Assembly (NCBI GenBank): GCA_947478725.1
Contig: CANJWZ010000022.1
Coordinates: 1-64,000, forward strand
DNA: 64,000 nt
Source: Comamonadaceae bacterium
Lineage (GTDB): Bacteria > Pseudomonadota > Gammaproteobacteria > Burkholderiales > Burkholderiaceae_C
Direction: 5' to 3'
The number at the start of each line of letters is the position of its first letter. Within the stretch, counting starts at the first letter, position 1. The notes under the pieces are model-generated. The model saw only the letters and a list, made by a program, of their open reading frames with translations, was not told the origin of the DNA and did no database searches. Below, in pieces: positions 26,460 through 35,177 of the stretch. The position numbers and the translations under genes were made by a program.

Positions 26460-28603
26460 CGACAACACCGACCCCAGTCAGTCTGCCCGGCAGCCTGAAC
26501 GCCAATCGCCGCCTGTCGCAGTGGCTGGCCATCAACCCGGATGGCACGGTCACGGTACGCACCGGCAAAGTGGAGCTTGGGCAGGGCATCGCCACCGCGC
26601 TCGCGCAAATTGTTTGCGAAGAATTGGGTGTGGCTGCCTCGCGCATCCGCATGGTGGCAGCCAGCACGGCGGCCAGCCCCAACGAAGGCGTGACTGCAGG
26701 CAGCATGTCGGTTCACGACTCGGGGGGCGCGCTGCGGCAGGTGTCTGCTGAGGCGCGGGCTATCTACCTGCAAGCCGCCGCGCTTGAGTTGAATCTTTCT
26801 GACAGCGACGCTGCCAGGCTCACTGTGGTTGACGGCAGCATTCAAACCAGCAGCGGCGAGGCCATCAGCAGCTACTGGACACTGGCCAGCCAGGCGATGC
26901 TGGACCGCGACGCAACTGGCCTGGCCAGGCCTGGAAAGGTTAGCTCAACAGCGGCCATGCAGCGCCTTGACATCCCCGACAAAGTCACGGGCAGGCCGCG
27001 CTTTGTGCATGACATGATGCTGCCCGGCATGCTGTTTGGGCGCGTGCTGCACCCACCGTCGCCCGGTGCCACGCTGTTGGGCATTGACCTGACCGTGGTT
27101 GACGCGCTGCCTGGCGTGGTGGCCACGGTTCGCGACGGCAGCTTTTTGGGCGTGCTTGCGAGTGACGAATACGCCGCCGTCAAGGCGCTTGCAAAGCTGG
27201 CTGCCCTGGCCAGCTGGCAAGAGCCACAAACCCTGCCGGACATGCACGAGCTGCCTGCTTTTTTGCGTGGGCAGCAACACGACACGATGCTGGTGGGCGA
27301 GAAAACGTCTGAGCCAGTAGCGGGCGTCACAAGGCAATTTCAGGCCAGTTACTCCCGGCCTTTCATAGCCCAGGCATCCGCCGCACCGTCTTGCGCTGTC
27401 GCCCGTTACAGCCCGGACTTGCTGGAGGTATGGACACACAGCCAAGGCATTTTTAATCTCCGTGCTGACCTGTCAACGATTTTTGGCCTGCAGGAAGGCC
27501 AAGTCAGAGTGCAACACGCAGAAGGCGCGGGCAGCTACGGCCACAACGGCGCTGACGATGTGGCTTGTGACGCAGCGCTGCTGGCACGCGCCGTGCCGGG
27601 CCATGCTGTTCGGGTGCAGTGGACGCGCGAAGACGAACTCAGCCATTCGCCCTTGGGTGCGGCGATGGCAGTTGACGTCAAAGCTGAAGTTTCCAGCGAC
27701 GGCCGTATCGTCGACTGGCAACATGAGGTCTGGTCAAACGGACACAGCATGCGGCCTGGTCGCAGCAAAACACCCGTGCTGCTGGCCGCCACCCATCTGG
27801 CCAAACCCTATGACCGACAGGTCGCCATCAACATGCCGCTGGCAAGCGGCGGCGGATCAGAACGCAATTCTGTGCCGACCTACGACTTTGCCGCATGGCG
27901 AGCCATCAGCCACCGCTGCCTGAGCATGCCGATTCGCACCTCTTCACTGCGCTCGCTGGGTGCGCATTGCAATGTTTTTGCGAGCGAATCGTTTGTTGAT
28001 GAAATAGCCACTGGCCTGGGCGTTGACCCGCTTGAGTTCAGACTACGTCACCTGACGGATCCACGCGCCAAAGATGTGCTGACAGCCGTTGCAGGCATGG
28101 CCAATTGGCACAGTTTGAGAAGCACGAAGGTTGAAGGGCGTGGGGTAGGCATCGCCTTTGCCCGCTACAAAAACACCGGCGCCTGGTGCGCTGTGGTCGC
28201 TTTGGTTGATGCAGGACACGAGTTGCGCGTCAAAAATTTATGGATCGCCGTTGACGTGGGCCGCGCTGTGCACATGGATGGCATCGTCAACCAGATTGAA
28301 GGCGGTGCGATTCAAGCGGTCAGCTGGACCCTGAAGGAAGCGGCGCAATTTGACCGTACCCGCATCACCAGCAGCACCTGGGAAACCTACCCGATTTTGC
28401 GGTTTTCAGAGGTGCCTGCTGTGCAGGTCGAGGTGATAGACAGGCCGGAGCAAAAATCTTTAGGGTCCGGCGAGGCCACCAATGGCCCGGTGTCGGCAGC
28501 GATTGCCAATGCCATTTTTAATGCCCTCGATGTTCGGGTGCGCCACATGCCCTTCACCATGGACGCCATCACCAAAGCCGCGCTGGCCGAGGAAAACTCA
28601 TAG
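26456..28603 (+). CDS. Molybdopterin-binding large subunit (IorB/NicB-like hydroxylase)
   Basis: The start is ATG 26456, overlapping the 2Fe-2S gene stop; 715 residues. It resembles isoquinoline 1-oxidoreductase/nicotinate dehydrogenase subunit B: LSQWLAINPDGTVTVRTGKVELGQGI at the N-terminus, an RVLHPPSPGA block, and the catalytic Glu in LGSGEATNGPVSAAIANAIFNA near the C-terminus. Unlike IorB it has no twin-arginine signal, and unlike NicB no cytochrome c domains, so it is probably cytoplasmic with an unidentified electron acceptor. Such enzymes hydroxylate N-heteroaromatics or oxidise aldehydes; the substrate is not predictable. Confidence 0.88.
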   Translation: MTTTPTPVSLPGSLNANRRLSQWLAINPDGTVTVRTGKVELGQGIATALAQIVCEELGVAASRIRMVAASTAASPNEGVTAGSMSVHDSGGALRQVSAEARAIYLQAAALELNLSDSDAARLTVVDGSIQTSSGEAISSYWTLASQAMLDRDATGLARPGKVSSTAAMQRLDIPDKVTGRPRFVHDMMLPGMLFGRVLHPPSPGATLLGIDLTVVDALPGVVATVRDGSFLGVLASDEYAAVKALAKLAALASWQEPQTLPDMHELPAFLRGQQHDTMLVGEKTSEPVAGVTRQFQASYSRPFIAQASAAPSCAVARYSPDLLEVWTHSQGIFNLRADLSTIFGLQEGQVRVQHAEGAGSYGHNGADDVACDAALLARAVPGHAVRVQWTREDELSHSPLGAAMAVDVKAEVSSDGRIVDWQHEVWSNGHSMRPGRSKTPVLLAATHLAKPYDRQVAINMPLASGGGSERNSVPTYDFAAWRAISHRCLSMPIRTSSLRSLGAHCNVFASESFVDEIATGLGVDPLEFRLRHLTDPRAKDVLTAVAGMANWHSLRSTKVEGRGVGIAFARYKNTGAWCAVVALVDAGHELRVKNLWIAVDVGRAVHMDGIVNQIEGGAIQAVSWTLKEAAQFDRTRITSSTWETYPILRFSEVPAVQVEVIDRPEQKSLGSGEATNGPVSAAIANAIFNALDVRVRHMPFTMDAITKAALAEENS

Positions 28604-29505
28604 TGCTGCTACGCGTCAATATTTTCAACACCTCCAGCAATCTGCCCTTGCTGGCTGCCGTGGACAAAGGTTATTTCGACAAGCGCGGACTGACGATTGA
28701 AACTCAAAATACACCTAATTCGGACGAGCAGCGCGCCGGCCTGTCATCTGGAAAGTTTGAGATTGCCCATGCTGCGGTCGACAACGCGGTGGCCATGATT
28801 GAAGCAGCTCATGATGTCGTGATTGTGTCTGGCGGGGATGCAGGCATGAATGATTTCATGGTGCGCGACGAGATCCATTCCATCCAGGACCTGCGCGGCA
28901 AATTGCTGGCCGTTGATGCACCCAACACGGCTTATGCGCTGGCCGCCAAAAAAATCCTCAAGTTAAATGGCCTGCTTGAAAACCGCGACTACACCGTCAA
29001 GCTGGCGGGCGGTACCGGCCCCCGCGCAGCCGCCATGGTGGCCGACCCAGAACTGGCTGCAGGCATGATCAACCCACCATTTTCGTTGTCAGTGCTGGAC
29101 AAAGGCCTGAAGAGCCTGGGCTCCCAGTTTGACCTGCTTGGCCCCTACCAGGCCACTGGCGCATTTGTCATGCGCCAGTGGGCAGCATTGCATGCCGAGG
29201 TGCTGACACAGTATCTCGCGGCCTACATTGAAGGTCAGCGTTATGTCATGAACCCGGCCAACCAAACCGAGATGGTGGCGCTGCTGATGACCCGCTTCAA
29301 GCTGACTCAGGGCGTGGCAGACGGCACCTATGCTGCGCTGGTCAAGCCCGGCTCCGGGCTGGCACCAGACGCACGCTTGAACGCAGAAGGTTTCAAAGCC
29401 ATGCTGGCGATACGTGCAGAGATGGAAGGCATGTGGGGCGGCACCCCCCCTGCGCCTGGCAAATACCTTGATTTGACGCACTACGACAAGGCACTTCAGG
29501 AGTAA
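28603..29505 (+). CDS. NMT1/SsuA-like substrate-binding-fold protein without signal peptide
   Basis: The start is GTG 28603, sharing one base with the preceding stop; 300 residues. The sequence begins directly in the first beta strand (RVNIFNTSSNLPLLAAVDKGYF) of an NMT1/THI5-like periplasmic-binding fold, with SSGKFEIAHAAVDNAVAMIEA and DLRGKLLAVDAPNTAYALAAKKIL further on. No hydrophobic export signal precedes it and none is encoded upstream in this frame. It may be a cytoplasmic ligand-binding protein or enzyme rather than an ABC receptor; no ABC genes are adjacent. Confidence 0.8.
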   Translation: MLLRVNIFNTSSNLPLLAAVDKGYFDKRGLTIETQNTPNSDEQRAGLSSGKFEIAHAAVDNAVAMIEAAHDVVIVSGGDAGMNDFMVRDEIHSIQDLRGKLLAVDAPNTAYALAAKKILKLNGLLENRDYTVKLAGGTGPRAAAMVADPELAAGMINPPFSLSVLDKGLKSLGSQFDLLGPYQATGAFVMRQWAALHAEVLTQYLAAYIEGQRYVMNPANQTEMVALLMTRFKLTQGVADGTYAALVKPGSGLAPDARLNAEGFKAMLAIRAEMEGMWGGTPPAPGKYLDLTHYDKALQE

Positions 29506-29508
29506 CCC

Positions 29509-30102
29509 ATGAACGCCCCGCAACGCCTGCCGTACATCGATTTTTCAGCCATCACAGACCCGGCCATGATGGCCGAGTTTGAGCGCGCTGCCCGTGACGG
29601 CGCGCCGCGGCCTGAAAGCCATGCCATCCGCGCGAATGTGCCGGCCGTTTTCTGGGCCTTCACCAACGCCTGGAACACCACTTTTGTGGATGGCGTTTGC
29701 GACCACGCCATCAAGGAGCTGTGCCGCCTGTATGTCTCGCAGGCGGTCAATTGCAACTACTGCGGTAACCAGCGTTCGGTCAAGGCGCAAGAGCAAGGTT
29801 TGCTGGAAGACGACATCAAAGACTTGCTTGATTTTGACAAATCGGTTCGTTTTACAGCACGCCAAAAAGCGGCGCTGCGTCTGGCCGAAGCCATCACCTG
29901 GGGCCTTGAATCTACCGACGAGCTGTGGCAAGGGCTGTACGACCATTTTGAAACTGGCCAGATTGTGGAGCTCGGGTTTTTTATCGGCCTGACAATGGGC
30001 CAGCAGCGCTGGAACCGGCTCATCAACATGCAGCACAGCCAGTTCATGGCCGGTACTTCTGGCGGCTTGGCCCCAGGCCTGGCAGCGAAAAAAGCAGCTT
30101 AG
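29509..30102 (+). CDS. Carboxymuconolactone decarboxylase (CMD/AhpD)-family protein
   Basis: The start ATG lies 3 bp after the previous stop; 197 residues. It has an all-helical AhpD/CMD-like fold with a CxxC pair in AVNCNYCGNQRSVKAQEQGLLEDDIKDL near residue 85. The pair suggests a thiol peroxidase/reductase-type or decarboxylase activity, but the family is functionally broad. It belongs to the molybdenum-hydroxylase operon, with gene spacing of 8 bp or less on both sides. Confidence 0.82.
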   Translation: MNAPQRLPYIDFSAITDPAMMAEFERAARDGAPRPESHAIRANVPAVFWAFTNAWNTTFVDGVCDHAIKELCRLYVSQAVNCNYCGNQRSVKAQEQGLLEDDIKDLLDFDKSVRFTARQKAALRLAEAITWGLESTDELWQGLYDHFETGQIVELGFFIGLTMGQQRWNRLINMQHSQFMAGTSGGLAPGLAAKKAA

Positions 30103-30109
30103 GCACCCG

Positions 30110-30985
30110 GTGAACATTCACATCATTGGCGTCGGAAAAATGGGCTTGCCGATGGCCTGCCATTTTCTGGCTGCAGGGCATGTGATCAGTGTCAGTGATA
30201 CCGATCCGCAGCGGCTGGCGCTGGCCACTGCCAAGGGCTTGACACTGGTCGCTGACGCAACAGCCATGGCCACGGCCGACATCATTTTTTCATCGTTGCC
30301 ACATGACGCGGCATTGCTTGCGGTGGCAGCCCAGGTCGCGGCGACTGCGCGCAAGGGCGCAACATTTGTGGACACCAGCACGGTGTCGCAACTCGCATCG
30401 CGTGAAGTGGCGGGTCTGCTGCAAGAAAGCGGTATCGCCTACCTGCGCACCACCGTGTCTGGCAACAACCACATGGCCGAAGCGGCTTTGCTCACGGTGA
30501 TGGCGTCTGGCCCACGCGCCTCTTACGAAACGGTACTGCCCCTGCTCAAGCTGCTGGGTCCACATCAGTTTTTCCTCGGTACTGGAGAAGAGGCCCGCTT
30601 GATGAAGCTGGTCGTCAACCTGATGATTGCGCAGACCAGCGCCATGCTGTCCGAAGGCCTTGCACTGGGCCGCAAAGGTGGCCTGGACTGGCAAGACATG
30701 TGGCAGGTCTTGTGTGCCAGTGCGGTGGCATCGCCCATCCTGAAAGCCAAGTCGGTACAGCTGGCCAAGCGCGATTTCACACCAACCTTTACGGTAGAGC
30801 AGATGGTCAAAGACCTGACGCTTATTTTGGCTGCCGGGCAAGCCGTGCATGCACCGCTGCCACAAACTGCCATGACGCTGCAGCTGATGCAGTCTGCCAT
30901 GGCCCAGGGCGATGCTGGGGACGACTATGCGGCCATCATCAAAACTGTTGAGCGCAGCGCGGGGCTGAGCACTGACCTGCACTGA
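30110..30985 (+). CDS. NAD(P)-dependent beta-hydroxyacid dehydrogenase (HIBADH family)
   Basis: The start is GTG 30110; 291 residues. Visible features are the Rossmann motif IIGVGKMGLPMACHFLAAGH, the substrate signature TTVSGNNHMAEAALLTVMASG near residue 120 and the catalytic-Lys region EARLMKLVVNLMIAQTSAM. It is paralogous to the gene at 22.5 kb. It probably reduces a short semialdehyde or oxidises a beta-hydroxyacid produced in the pathway. It is followed by the maleylacetate reductase gene on the same strand. Confidence 0.9.
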   Translation: MNIHIIGVGKMGLPMACHFLAAGHVISVSDTDPQRLALATAKGLTLVADATAMATADIIFSSLPHDAALLAVAAQVAATARKGATFVDTSTVSQLASREVAGLLQESGIAYLRTTVSGNNHMAEAALLTVMASGPRASYETVLPLLKLLGPHQFFLGTGEEARLMKLVVNLMIAQTSAMLSEGLALGRKGGLDWQDMWQVLCASAVASPILKAKSVQLAKRDFTPTFTVEQMVKDLTLILAAGQAVHAPLPQTAMTLQLMQSAMAQGDAGDDYAAIIKTVERSAGLSTDLH

Positions 30986-31001
30986 TTAAGAACGTGACAC
31001 C

Positions 31002-32063
31002 ATGAAAAGTTTTATCTACAACGGCCAACCGGCACGCGTCGTGTTTGGCGCAGGAAGCTTGCAGCACCTGGCGCGTGAGATCGACACACTGGGTGCCAAA
31101 AAAGCGCTGGTGCTGTCGACGCCCGAGCAGCATGCGTCAGCAGAAATGGTGGCCAATTTGTTGGGCAGCCGCGCTGCGGGTGTGTTTGCCAGAGCCGTGA
31201 TGCATGTGCCGATAGAAACTGCTCGTGAGGCTCGGGACATGGCCAGAACACTGGGTGCCGATTGCGCGGTGGCGATTGGTGGTGGCTCGACGACGGGTCT
31301 GGGAAAAGCGATCGCGCTTGATTCAGGGCTCCCGATTCTGGCGATACCCACCACCTACGCCGGATCAGAAGTGACGCCGATCTACGGCATCACCGAAGCG
31401 GGCATGAAAAAAACCGGCAAGGACCCGCGCGTGTTGCCGCGTGTGGTGATTTATGACCCTGAGTTGACACTGGGTTTGCCCCTGGCGATGAGCGTGACCA
31501 GCGGCATCAATGCCATCGCCCATGCCGCCGAAGGCTTGTATGCAACGGACAGCAACCCAGTCATGAATTTGATGGCCAAAGAGGGCATGGCCGCCATGGC
31601 ACGTGCGCTACCAGCTATTAAAACCGCAGCAAATGATCTCCAAGCCAGGAGCGACGCGCTGTACGGTGCCTGGCTGTGCGGCACGGTGTTGGGCAATGTC
31701 GGCATGGCGCTGCACCACAAGCTGTGCCACACACTGGGCGGCAGCTTTAATTTGCCGCATGCCGAGACCCATACGATTGTGCTGCCGCATGCGCTGGCCT
31801 ACAACGCGGCAGCAGCCCCAGATGCCATGCGCATGATCGCCGAAGCCCTGGGCGGCAGCAGCGCGGCTCAGGCGGTGTTTGATCTGGCCAAAAACAATGG
31901 CGCGCCCACAGCGCTCAAAGACGTTGGCATGCAAGAGTCGGACCTGGACAAAGCCGCAAGCATCGCCATGCAAAACCAGTACCCCAATCCGCGACCACTG
32001 GAGCGCGTTGCCATTCGGCAACTGCTCCAAGACGCGTTTGATGGGGTCAGGCCGAATCGTTAA
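31002..32063 (+). CDS. Maleylacetate reductase
   Basis: The 353-residue iron-containing alcohol-dehydrogenase-like protein starts FIYNGQPARVVFGAGSLQHL, the hallmark opening of maleylacetate reductases. It has the NAD-binding AIGGGSTTGLGKAIAL, PTTYAGSEVTPIYGI, and the His-rich active-site segment ALHHKLCHTLGGSFNLPHAETH. It reduces maleylacetate to 3-oxoadipate, the last dedicated step of hydroxyquinol and chlorocatechol pathways. The hydroxyquinol-type dioxygenase gene lies 2.2 kb downstream. A fragment resembling the mini-repeat (AGCTATTAAAA..) occurs inside at about 31613. Confidence 0.94.
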   Translation: MKSFIYNGQPARVVFGAGSLQHLAREIDTLGAKKALVLSTPEQHASAEMVANLLGSRAAGVFARAVMHVPIETAREARDMARTLGADCAVAIGGGSTTGLGKAIALDSGLPILAIPTTYAGSEVTPIYGITEAGMKKTGKDPRVLPRVVIYDPELTLGLPLAMSVTSGINAIAHAAEGLYATDSNPVMNLMAKEGMAAMARALPAIKTAANDLQARSDALYGAWLCGTVLGNVGMALHHKLCHTLGGSFNLPHAETHTIVLPHALAYNAAAAPDAMRMIAEALGGSSAAQAVFDLAKNNGAPTALKDVGMQESDLDKAASIAMQNQYPNPRPLERVAIRQLLQDAFDGVRPNR

Positions 32064-32081
32064 CAAATCAAAGGAGATGAC

Positions 32082-33140
32082 ATGCCGGTATTGAACCCTT
32101 CATGTGGCTGCGCCACGCCACGGCGCGGTTTTTTAAGCGGCTTGCTGGCGCTGGGCGCAAGCGCCGTTTTGCCGGGCTGTACCAGCACTGGCAGCACCGC
32201 GCCCACAGCCACAAGCAAGCGCATCGACACCCACCACCACCTGTTTTCGCCGGCCTACGTGGCAGAACTGGCCAAGGTCAACCAGGCACCACCCATTGTG
32301 CGCAACTGGTCGCTGGCAAGAACCATTGGCGACATGGACAAAGCTGGCATTGCAACATCCATCCTGTCGGTGACCACACCGCAGGTGGGCGTGTTTGAGG
32401 CTGCAAGTGCCATCAGGATTGCCCGTGAAAGCAATGAATGGACAGCCAAAGTGGGGAAGGATTACCCGGGTCGGTTCGGTTCATTTGCCATGCTGCCCAT
32501 GCACAACATGGACGCTGCATTAAAAGAGCTTGAATACGCCATGGATGTGCTCAAAGCTGACGGCATTGGCCTGCTGACCAGCTATGGCGACAAGTGGCTG
32601 GGCCACCCCTCGTTCGCGCCCGTCATGGACGAGCTGAACCGCCGCAAAGCCATTTTGTACACCCATCCCACATCGGCCAACTGCTGCAACAACCTGCTGG
32701 CCGACGTACCGCCCACGGTCATTGAGTTTGGCACCGACACCACCCGTACCATCACCGACATTGTGTTTTCTGGCACGGCAGCCCGCTGCCCCGATGTGAA
32801 ATTCATCTTTTCGCACGCTGGCGGCACGCTGCCTTTCATCACCGAGCGCTTGGTCAAAATGCCTGTCTTAGACCCCAAACTGGTGGCGCGCGTCCCGAAT
32901 GGCGTTTTGCACGAGCTCAAGCGCTTTTACTACGACACCGCATGGGCAGCGCACCCCGGCGCGCTGGCGTCATTGACCAAACTGGTCGATGTGTCGCAAA
33001 TCCTTTTGGGCTCGGACTACCCGTACCGCACAGGCGAAGACAATGTCAAGGGCTTGTACGAGTACGGCTTTTCAAGCGCAGATTTACGTGCGATTGAGCG
33101 CGGCAACGCTGTGCGGCTGATGCCGAAATGGAATACCTGA
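32082..33140 (+). CDS. Amidohydrolase_2 (ACMSD/6-methylsalicylate decarboxylase-like) with Tat lipoprotein signal
   Basis: The 352-residue protein has a twin-arginine motif followed by a hydrophobic stretch and a lipobox: TPRRGFLSGLLALGASAVLPGC. It is therefore predicted to be exported folded and lipidated on Cys near residue 27. The mature part is an amidohydrolase_2 TIM barrel with RIDTHHHLFSP (HxH), LYTHPTSANCC (His), FIFSHAGGTLPF (His) and ILLGSDYPY (Asp). Relatives are nonoxidative decarboxylases or lactone hydrolases. Location outside the cytoplasm is unusual for this family. The gene lies 18 bp after the maleylacetate reductase gene. Confidence 0.87.
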   Translation: MPVLNPSCGCATPRRGFLSGLLALGASAVLPGCTSTGSTAPTATSKRIDTHHHLFSPAYVAELAKVNQAPPIVRNWSLARTIGDMDKAGIATSILSVTTPQVGVFEAASAIRIARESNEWTAKVGKDYPGRFGSFAMLPMHNMDAALKELEYAMDVLKADGIGLLTSYGDKWLGHPSFAPVMDELNRRKAILYTHPTSANCCNNLLADVPPTVIEFGTDTTRTITDIVFSGTAARCPDVKFIFSHAGGTLPFITERLVKMPVLDPKLVARVPNGVLHELKRFYYDTAWAAHPGALASLTKLVDVSQILLGSDYPYRTGEDNVKGLYEYGFSSADLRAIERGNAVRLMPKWNT

Positions 33141-33146
33141 AGCCTT

Positions 33147-33205
33147 TTGCTATAAAAACAAGAGCAAATTGCCCTTATTTTTATTGGGCTAGAGGCTTTT
33201 TTAAC
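33147..33205 (-). repeat. AT-rich mini-repeat, copy 7 (between convergent genes)
   Basis: In minus orientation it reads AAAAAGCCTCTAGCCCAAT, AAAAATAAGGGCAA and TTTTTATAGCAA. It lies between the convergent amidohydrolase and lysR genes, where it may double as a terminator. Confidence 0.7.
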
Positions 33206-33216
33206 TAAAACCGGCC

Positions 33217-34146
33217 TCAATACACCCCAAACCGCCCCGTCCATTTGCGCTCATAGTCCATCTTGACAAAATGTTCTGCCATGAAGTCGATAAAGGTGCG
33301 CACCTTGGCTGACAGATGTTTGCGACTGGGGTAGGCCAGGTTGACTTGCAGGCGCGGCAAATCCCAGTCGTCAAGCACAGGCACCAAGCGGCCAGCTACG
33401 ATGTCGTCATAAACAATGTATGACGGTTGCACCAAAATACCCAGCCCGTCGAGTGCCGCCACCCGCAGTATCTGGCCGTCATTGGCATCGAGCACGCCCT
33501 TGACGTTCACGGTTGTGACGCTGCCGTCCTTGCTAAAACGCAATTCATTGGGGTTGTTGGCGTGGGTGTAGATCAGCATCTGGTGCTGCTGCAAATCGGC
33601 CAGGGTTTGGGGGATGCCGTATTGCGCAAAGTAGCGGGGTGACGCCGTCAAAATACGGCGTGTTTCGGCCAGGCGCCGGATGGTGATGTTGGAGTCTGGC
33701 TCAAATTCGCGCGTGCGAATGGCGACGTCAATGTTGTTGTCGATGATGTCCAGATAGCGGTTGGCCGCTTCAATGTGCACGGTCACGTTGGGGTAGCGCT
33801 GGGTATATTCGCGCAGCAGTGGCGCCACGTGATGCAAGGAAAACGACAGCGATGTGGTGATGCGCAGCACGCCCGTCGGGTTCAGCGAGGTGGCGTTGAC
33901 CGCGGACTCGGCATCCTTCAGGTCAACCAAAATACCTTTGGCCCTGGAAAAAAACTCCTGCCCGGTTTCTGTCAGGTACAGGCGGCGCGTATTGCGCTCG
34001 ACCAGCCGCGCGCCCAGTCGCGCTTCCAGGGCTGACAGGTGGCGGCTGGCCGCGGCGTTGGACAAGTCAAGCGCTTCGGCGGCGCGGCTCAGGCTGCCGG
34101 TTTCAGCCACCTGCACAAACAATTCAATTTCAGTCCAGCGGTCCAA
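33217..34146 (-). CDS. LysR-family transcriptional regulator
   Basis: The 309-residue protein has an N-terminal winged helix (MDRWTEIELFVQVAETGSLSRAAEALDLSNAAASRHLSALE, residues 1-45) and a C-terminal LysR substrate-binding domain (GVLRITTSLSFSLHHVAPLLREYTQRYP onward). It belongs to the CrgA/DmlR-like group. It is divergent from the intradiol dioxygenase gene with 164 bp between starts, the standard layout for a LysR activator of a ring-cleavage operon. Inducer unknown. Confidence 0.93.
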   Translation of the reverse strand: MDRWTEIELFVQVAETGSLSRAAEALDLSNAAASRHLSALEARLGARLVERNTRRLYLTETGQEFFSRAKGILVDLKDAESAVNATSLNPTGVLRITTSLSFSLHHVAPLLREYTQRYPNVTVHIEAANRYLDIIDNNIDVAIRTREFEPDSNITIRRLAETRRILTASPRYFAQYGIPQTLADLQQHQMLIYTHANNPNELRFSKDGSVTTVNVKGVLDANDGQILRVAALDGLGILVQPSYIVYDDIVAGRLVPVLDDWDLPRLQVNLAYPSRKHLSAKVRTFIDFMAEHFVKMDYERKWTGRFGVY

Positions 34147-34215
34147 GTCGTGTCTCCTGCGTTGATGCTCAATTGTGGCGCTAAAGGCAAATAGCCCGGC
34201 CCGTTGTTGCGCCGC

Positions 34216-34248
34216 ATGAAAAAGTCATTTACAGCGGCGCACTTTCAT
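34216..34248. promoter_or_regulatory. Dyad in the divergent lysR/dioxygenase promoter
   Basis: ATGAAAAAGT and ACTTTCAT form an imperfect inverted repeat (one bulged A) with a 15-nt spacer, centred about 80 bp upstream of the dioxygenase start. It is a candidate binding site for the divergent LysR protein; assignment rests on position and symmetry only. Confidence 0.35.
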
Positions 34249-34310
34249 AATGCCGGGGCGCCGTCTATATTTCTCGCATAAGCTTCGACACCCCAACTGA
34301 AGGAACCAGC

Positions 34311-35147
34311 GTGCGCAACCTGAACCAGGACACCATTACACAAGCCGTATTGGCCCGCTTGGCAACCACGCCAGATGCCCGTCTGAAAGAAATCATGACC
34401 AGCCTGGTGCAGCACCTCCACGCGTTTGCGCGCGAGGTCAAGCTGACCGAACCTGAGTGGATGCAGGGCATTGAATTTTTAACCGCAACCGGGCAGATGT
34501 GCGACGCCAAGCGGCAGGAATTTATTTTGCTCAGCGACACACTGGGCCTGTCGATGTTGACTGTCGCCATGAACAATGACAAGCCCCTGGGCTGCACCGA
34601 ACCCACGGTTTTTGGGCCCTTTTTTCTGGAAGATGCACCGCGTTTTGAACTGGGCGCCGATGTGGGCGGTGGTGCCAAGGGCGAGCCCTGCATGGTGAGC
34701 GGCAGCATCAAGGCATTGGACGGTACGCCGATCCCGAATGCCCTGATCAATGTCTGGCAGGCCGATGCCGACGGCAACTACGACGTGCAGTATGCGCACC
34801 TGGCCAAGCCCCAGGCACGCGGCATCATGAACGCTGACGCGAGCGGCAACTACCATTTCAAAACCATTTTGGCAGAGGCTTACCCGATTCCCTCCGATGG
34901 TCCGGTGGGTGCGATGCTCAAGGCCACCAAAAACCATCCGTGGCGGCCTGCGCACCTTCACTTCATGATCGACGCACCGGGCTACGAGCGCCTGATCACC
35001 CATGTGTTTCGCGACCATGACCAGTATCTGGACTCCGACGTGGTGTTTGGCGTGCGTCAATCGCTGGTGGCCGATTGGATCAAGCAGCCCGATGGCACCT
35101 ACAGTCTGCACTATGACTTTGTGCTGAACCCCAAGACCGGCACATGA
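34311..35147 (+). CDS. Intradiol ring-cleavage dioxygenase (hydroxyquinol 1,2-dioxygenase type)
   Basis: The start is GTG 34311 behind AAGGAACC; 278 residues. An N-terminal dimerisation domain is followed by the catalytic domain, with non-heme Fe(III) ligands visible as Tyr157 (DGNYD), Tyr191 (AEAYPIPSDGP), His215 and His217 (RPAHLHF). The TEPTVFGPFFLEDAP block is typical of hydroxyquinol/catechol 1,2-dioxygenases. With maleylacetate reductase nearby, hydroxyquinol (giving maleylacetate) is the likeliest substrate; catechol cannot be excluded from sequence alone. It heads an operon under the divergent LysR gene. Confidence 0.92.
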   Translation: MRNLNQDTITQAVLARLATTPDARLKEIMTSLVQHLHAFAREVKLTEPEWMQGIEFLTATGQMCDAKRQEFILLSDTLGLSMLTVAMNNDKPLGCTEPTVFGPFFLEDAPRFELGADVGGGAKGEPCMVSGSIKALDGTPIPNALINVWQADADGNYDVQYAHLAKPQARGIMNADASGNYHFKTILAEAYPIPSDGPVGAMLKATKNHPWRPAHLHFMIDAPGYERLITHVFRDHDQYLDSDVVFGVRQSLVADWIKQPDGTYSLHYDFVLNPKTGT

Positions 35148-35177
35148 CCAGGGCCGGCATATGAGGAGGGTTCACGC

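Noticed and set aside
31613..31650. Further mini-repeat copy inside the maleylacetate reductase gene
   Set aside because: It contains AGCTATTAAAA and CTCCAAGCC but in the wrong order, so I did not count it as a copy.
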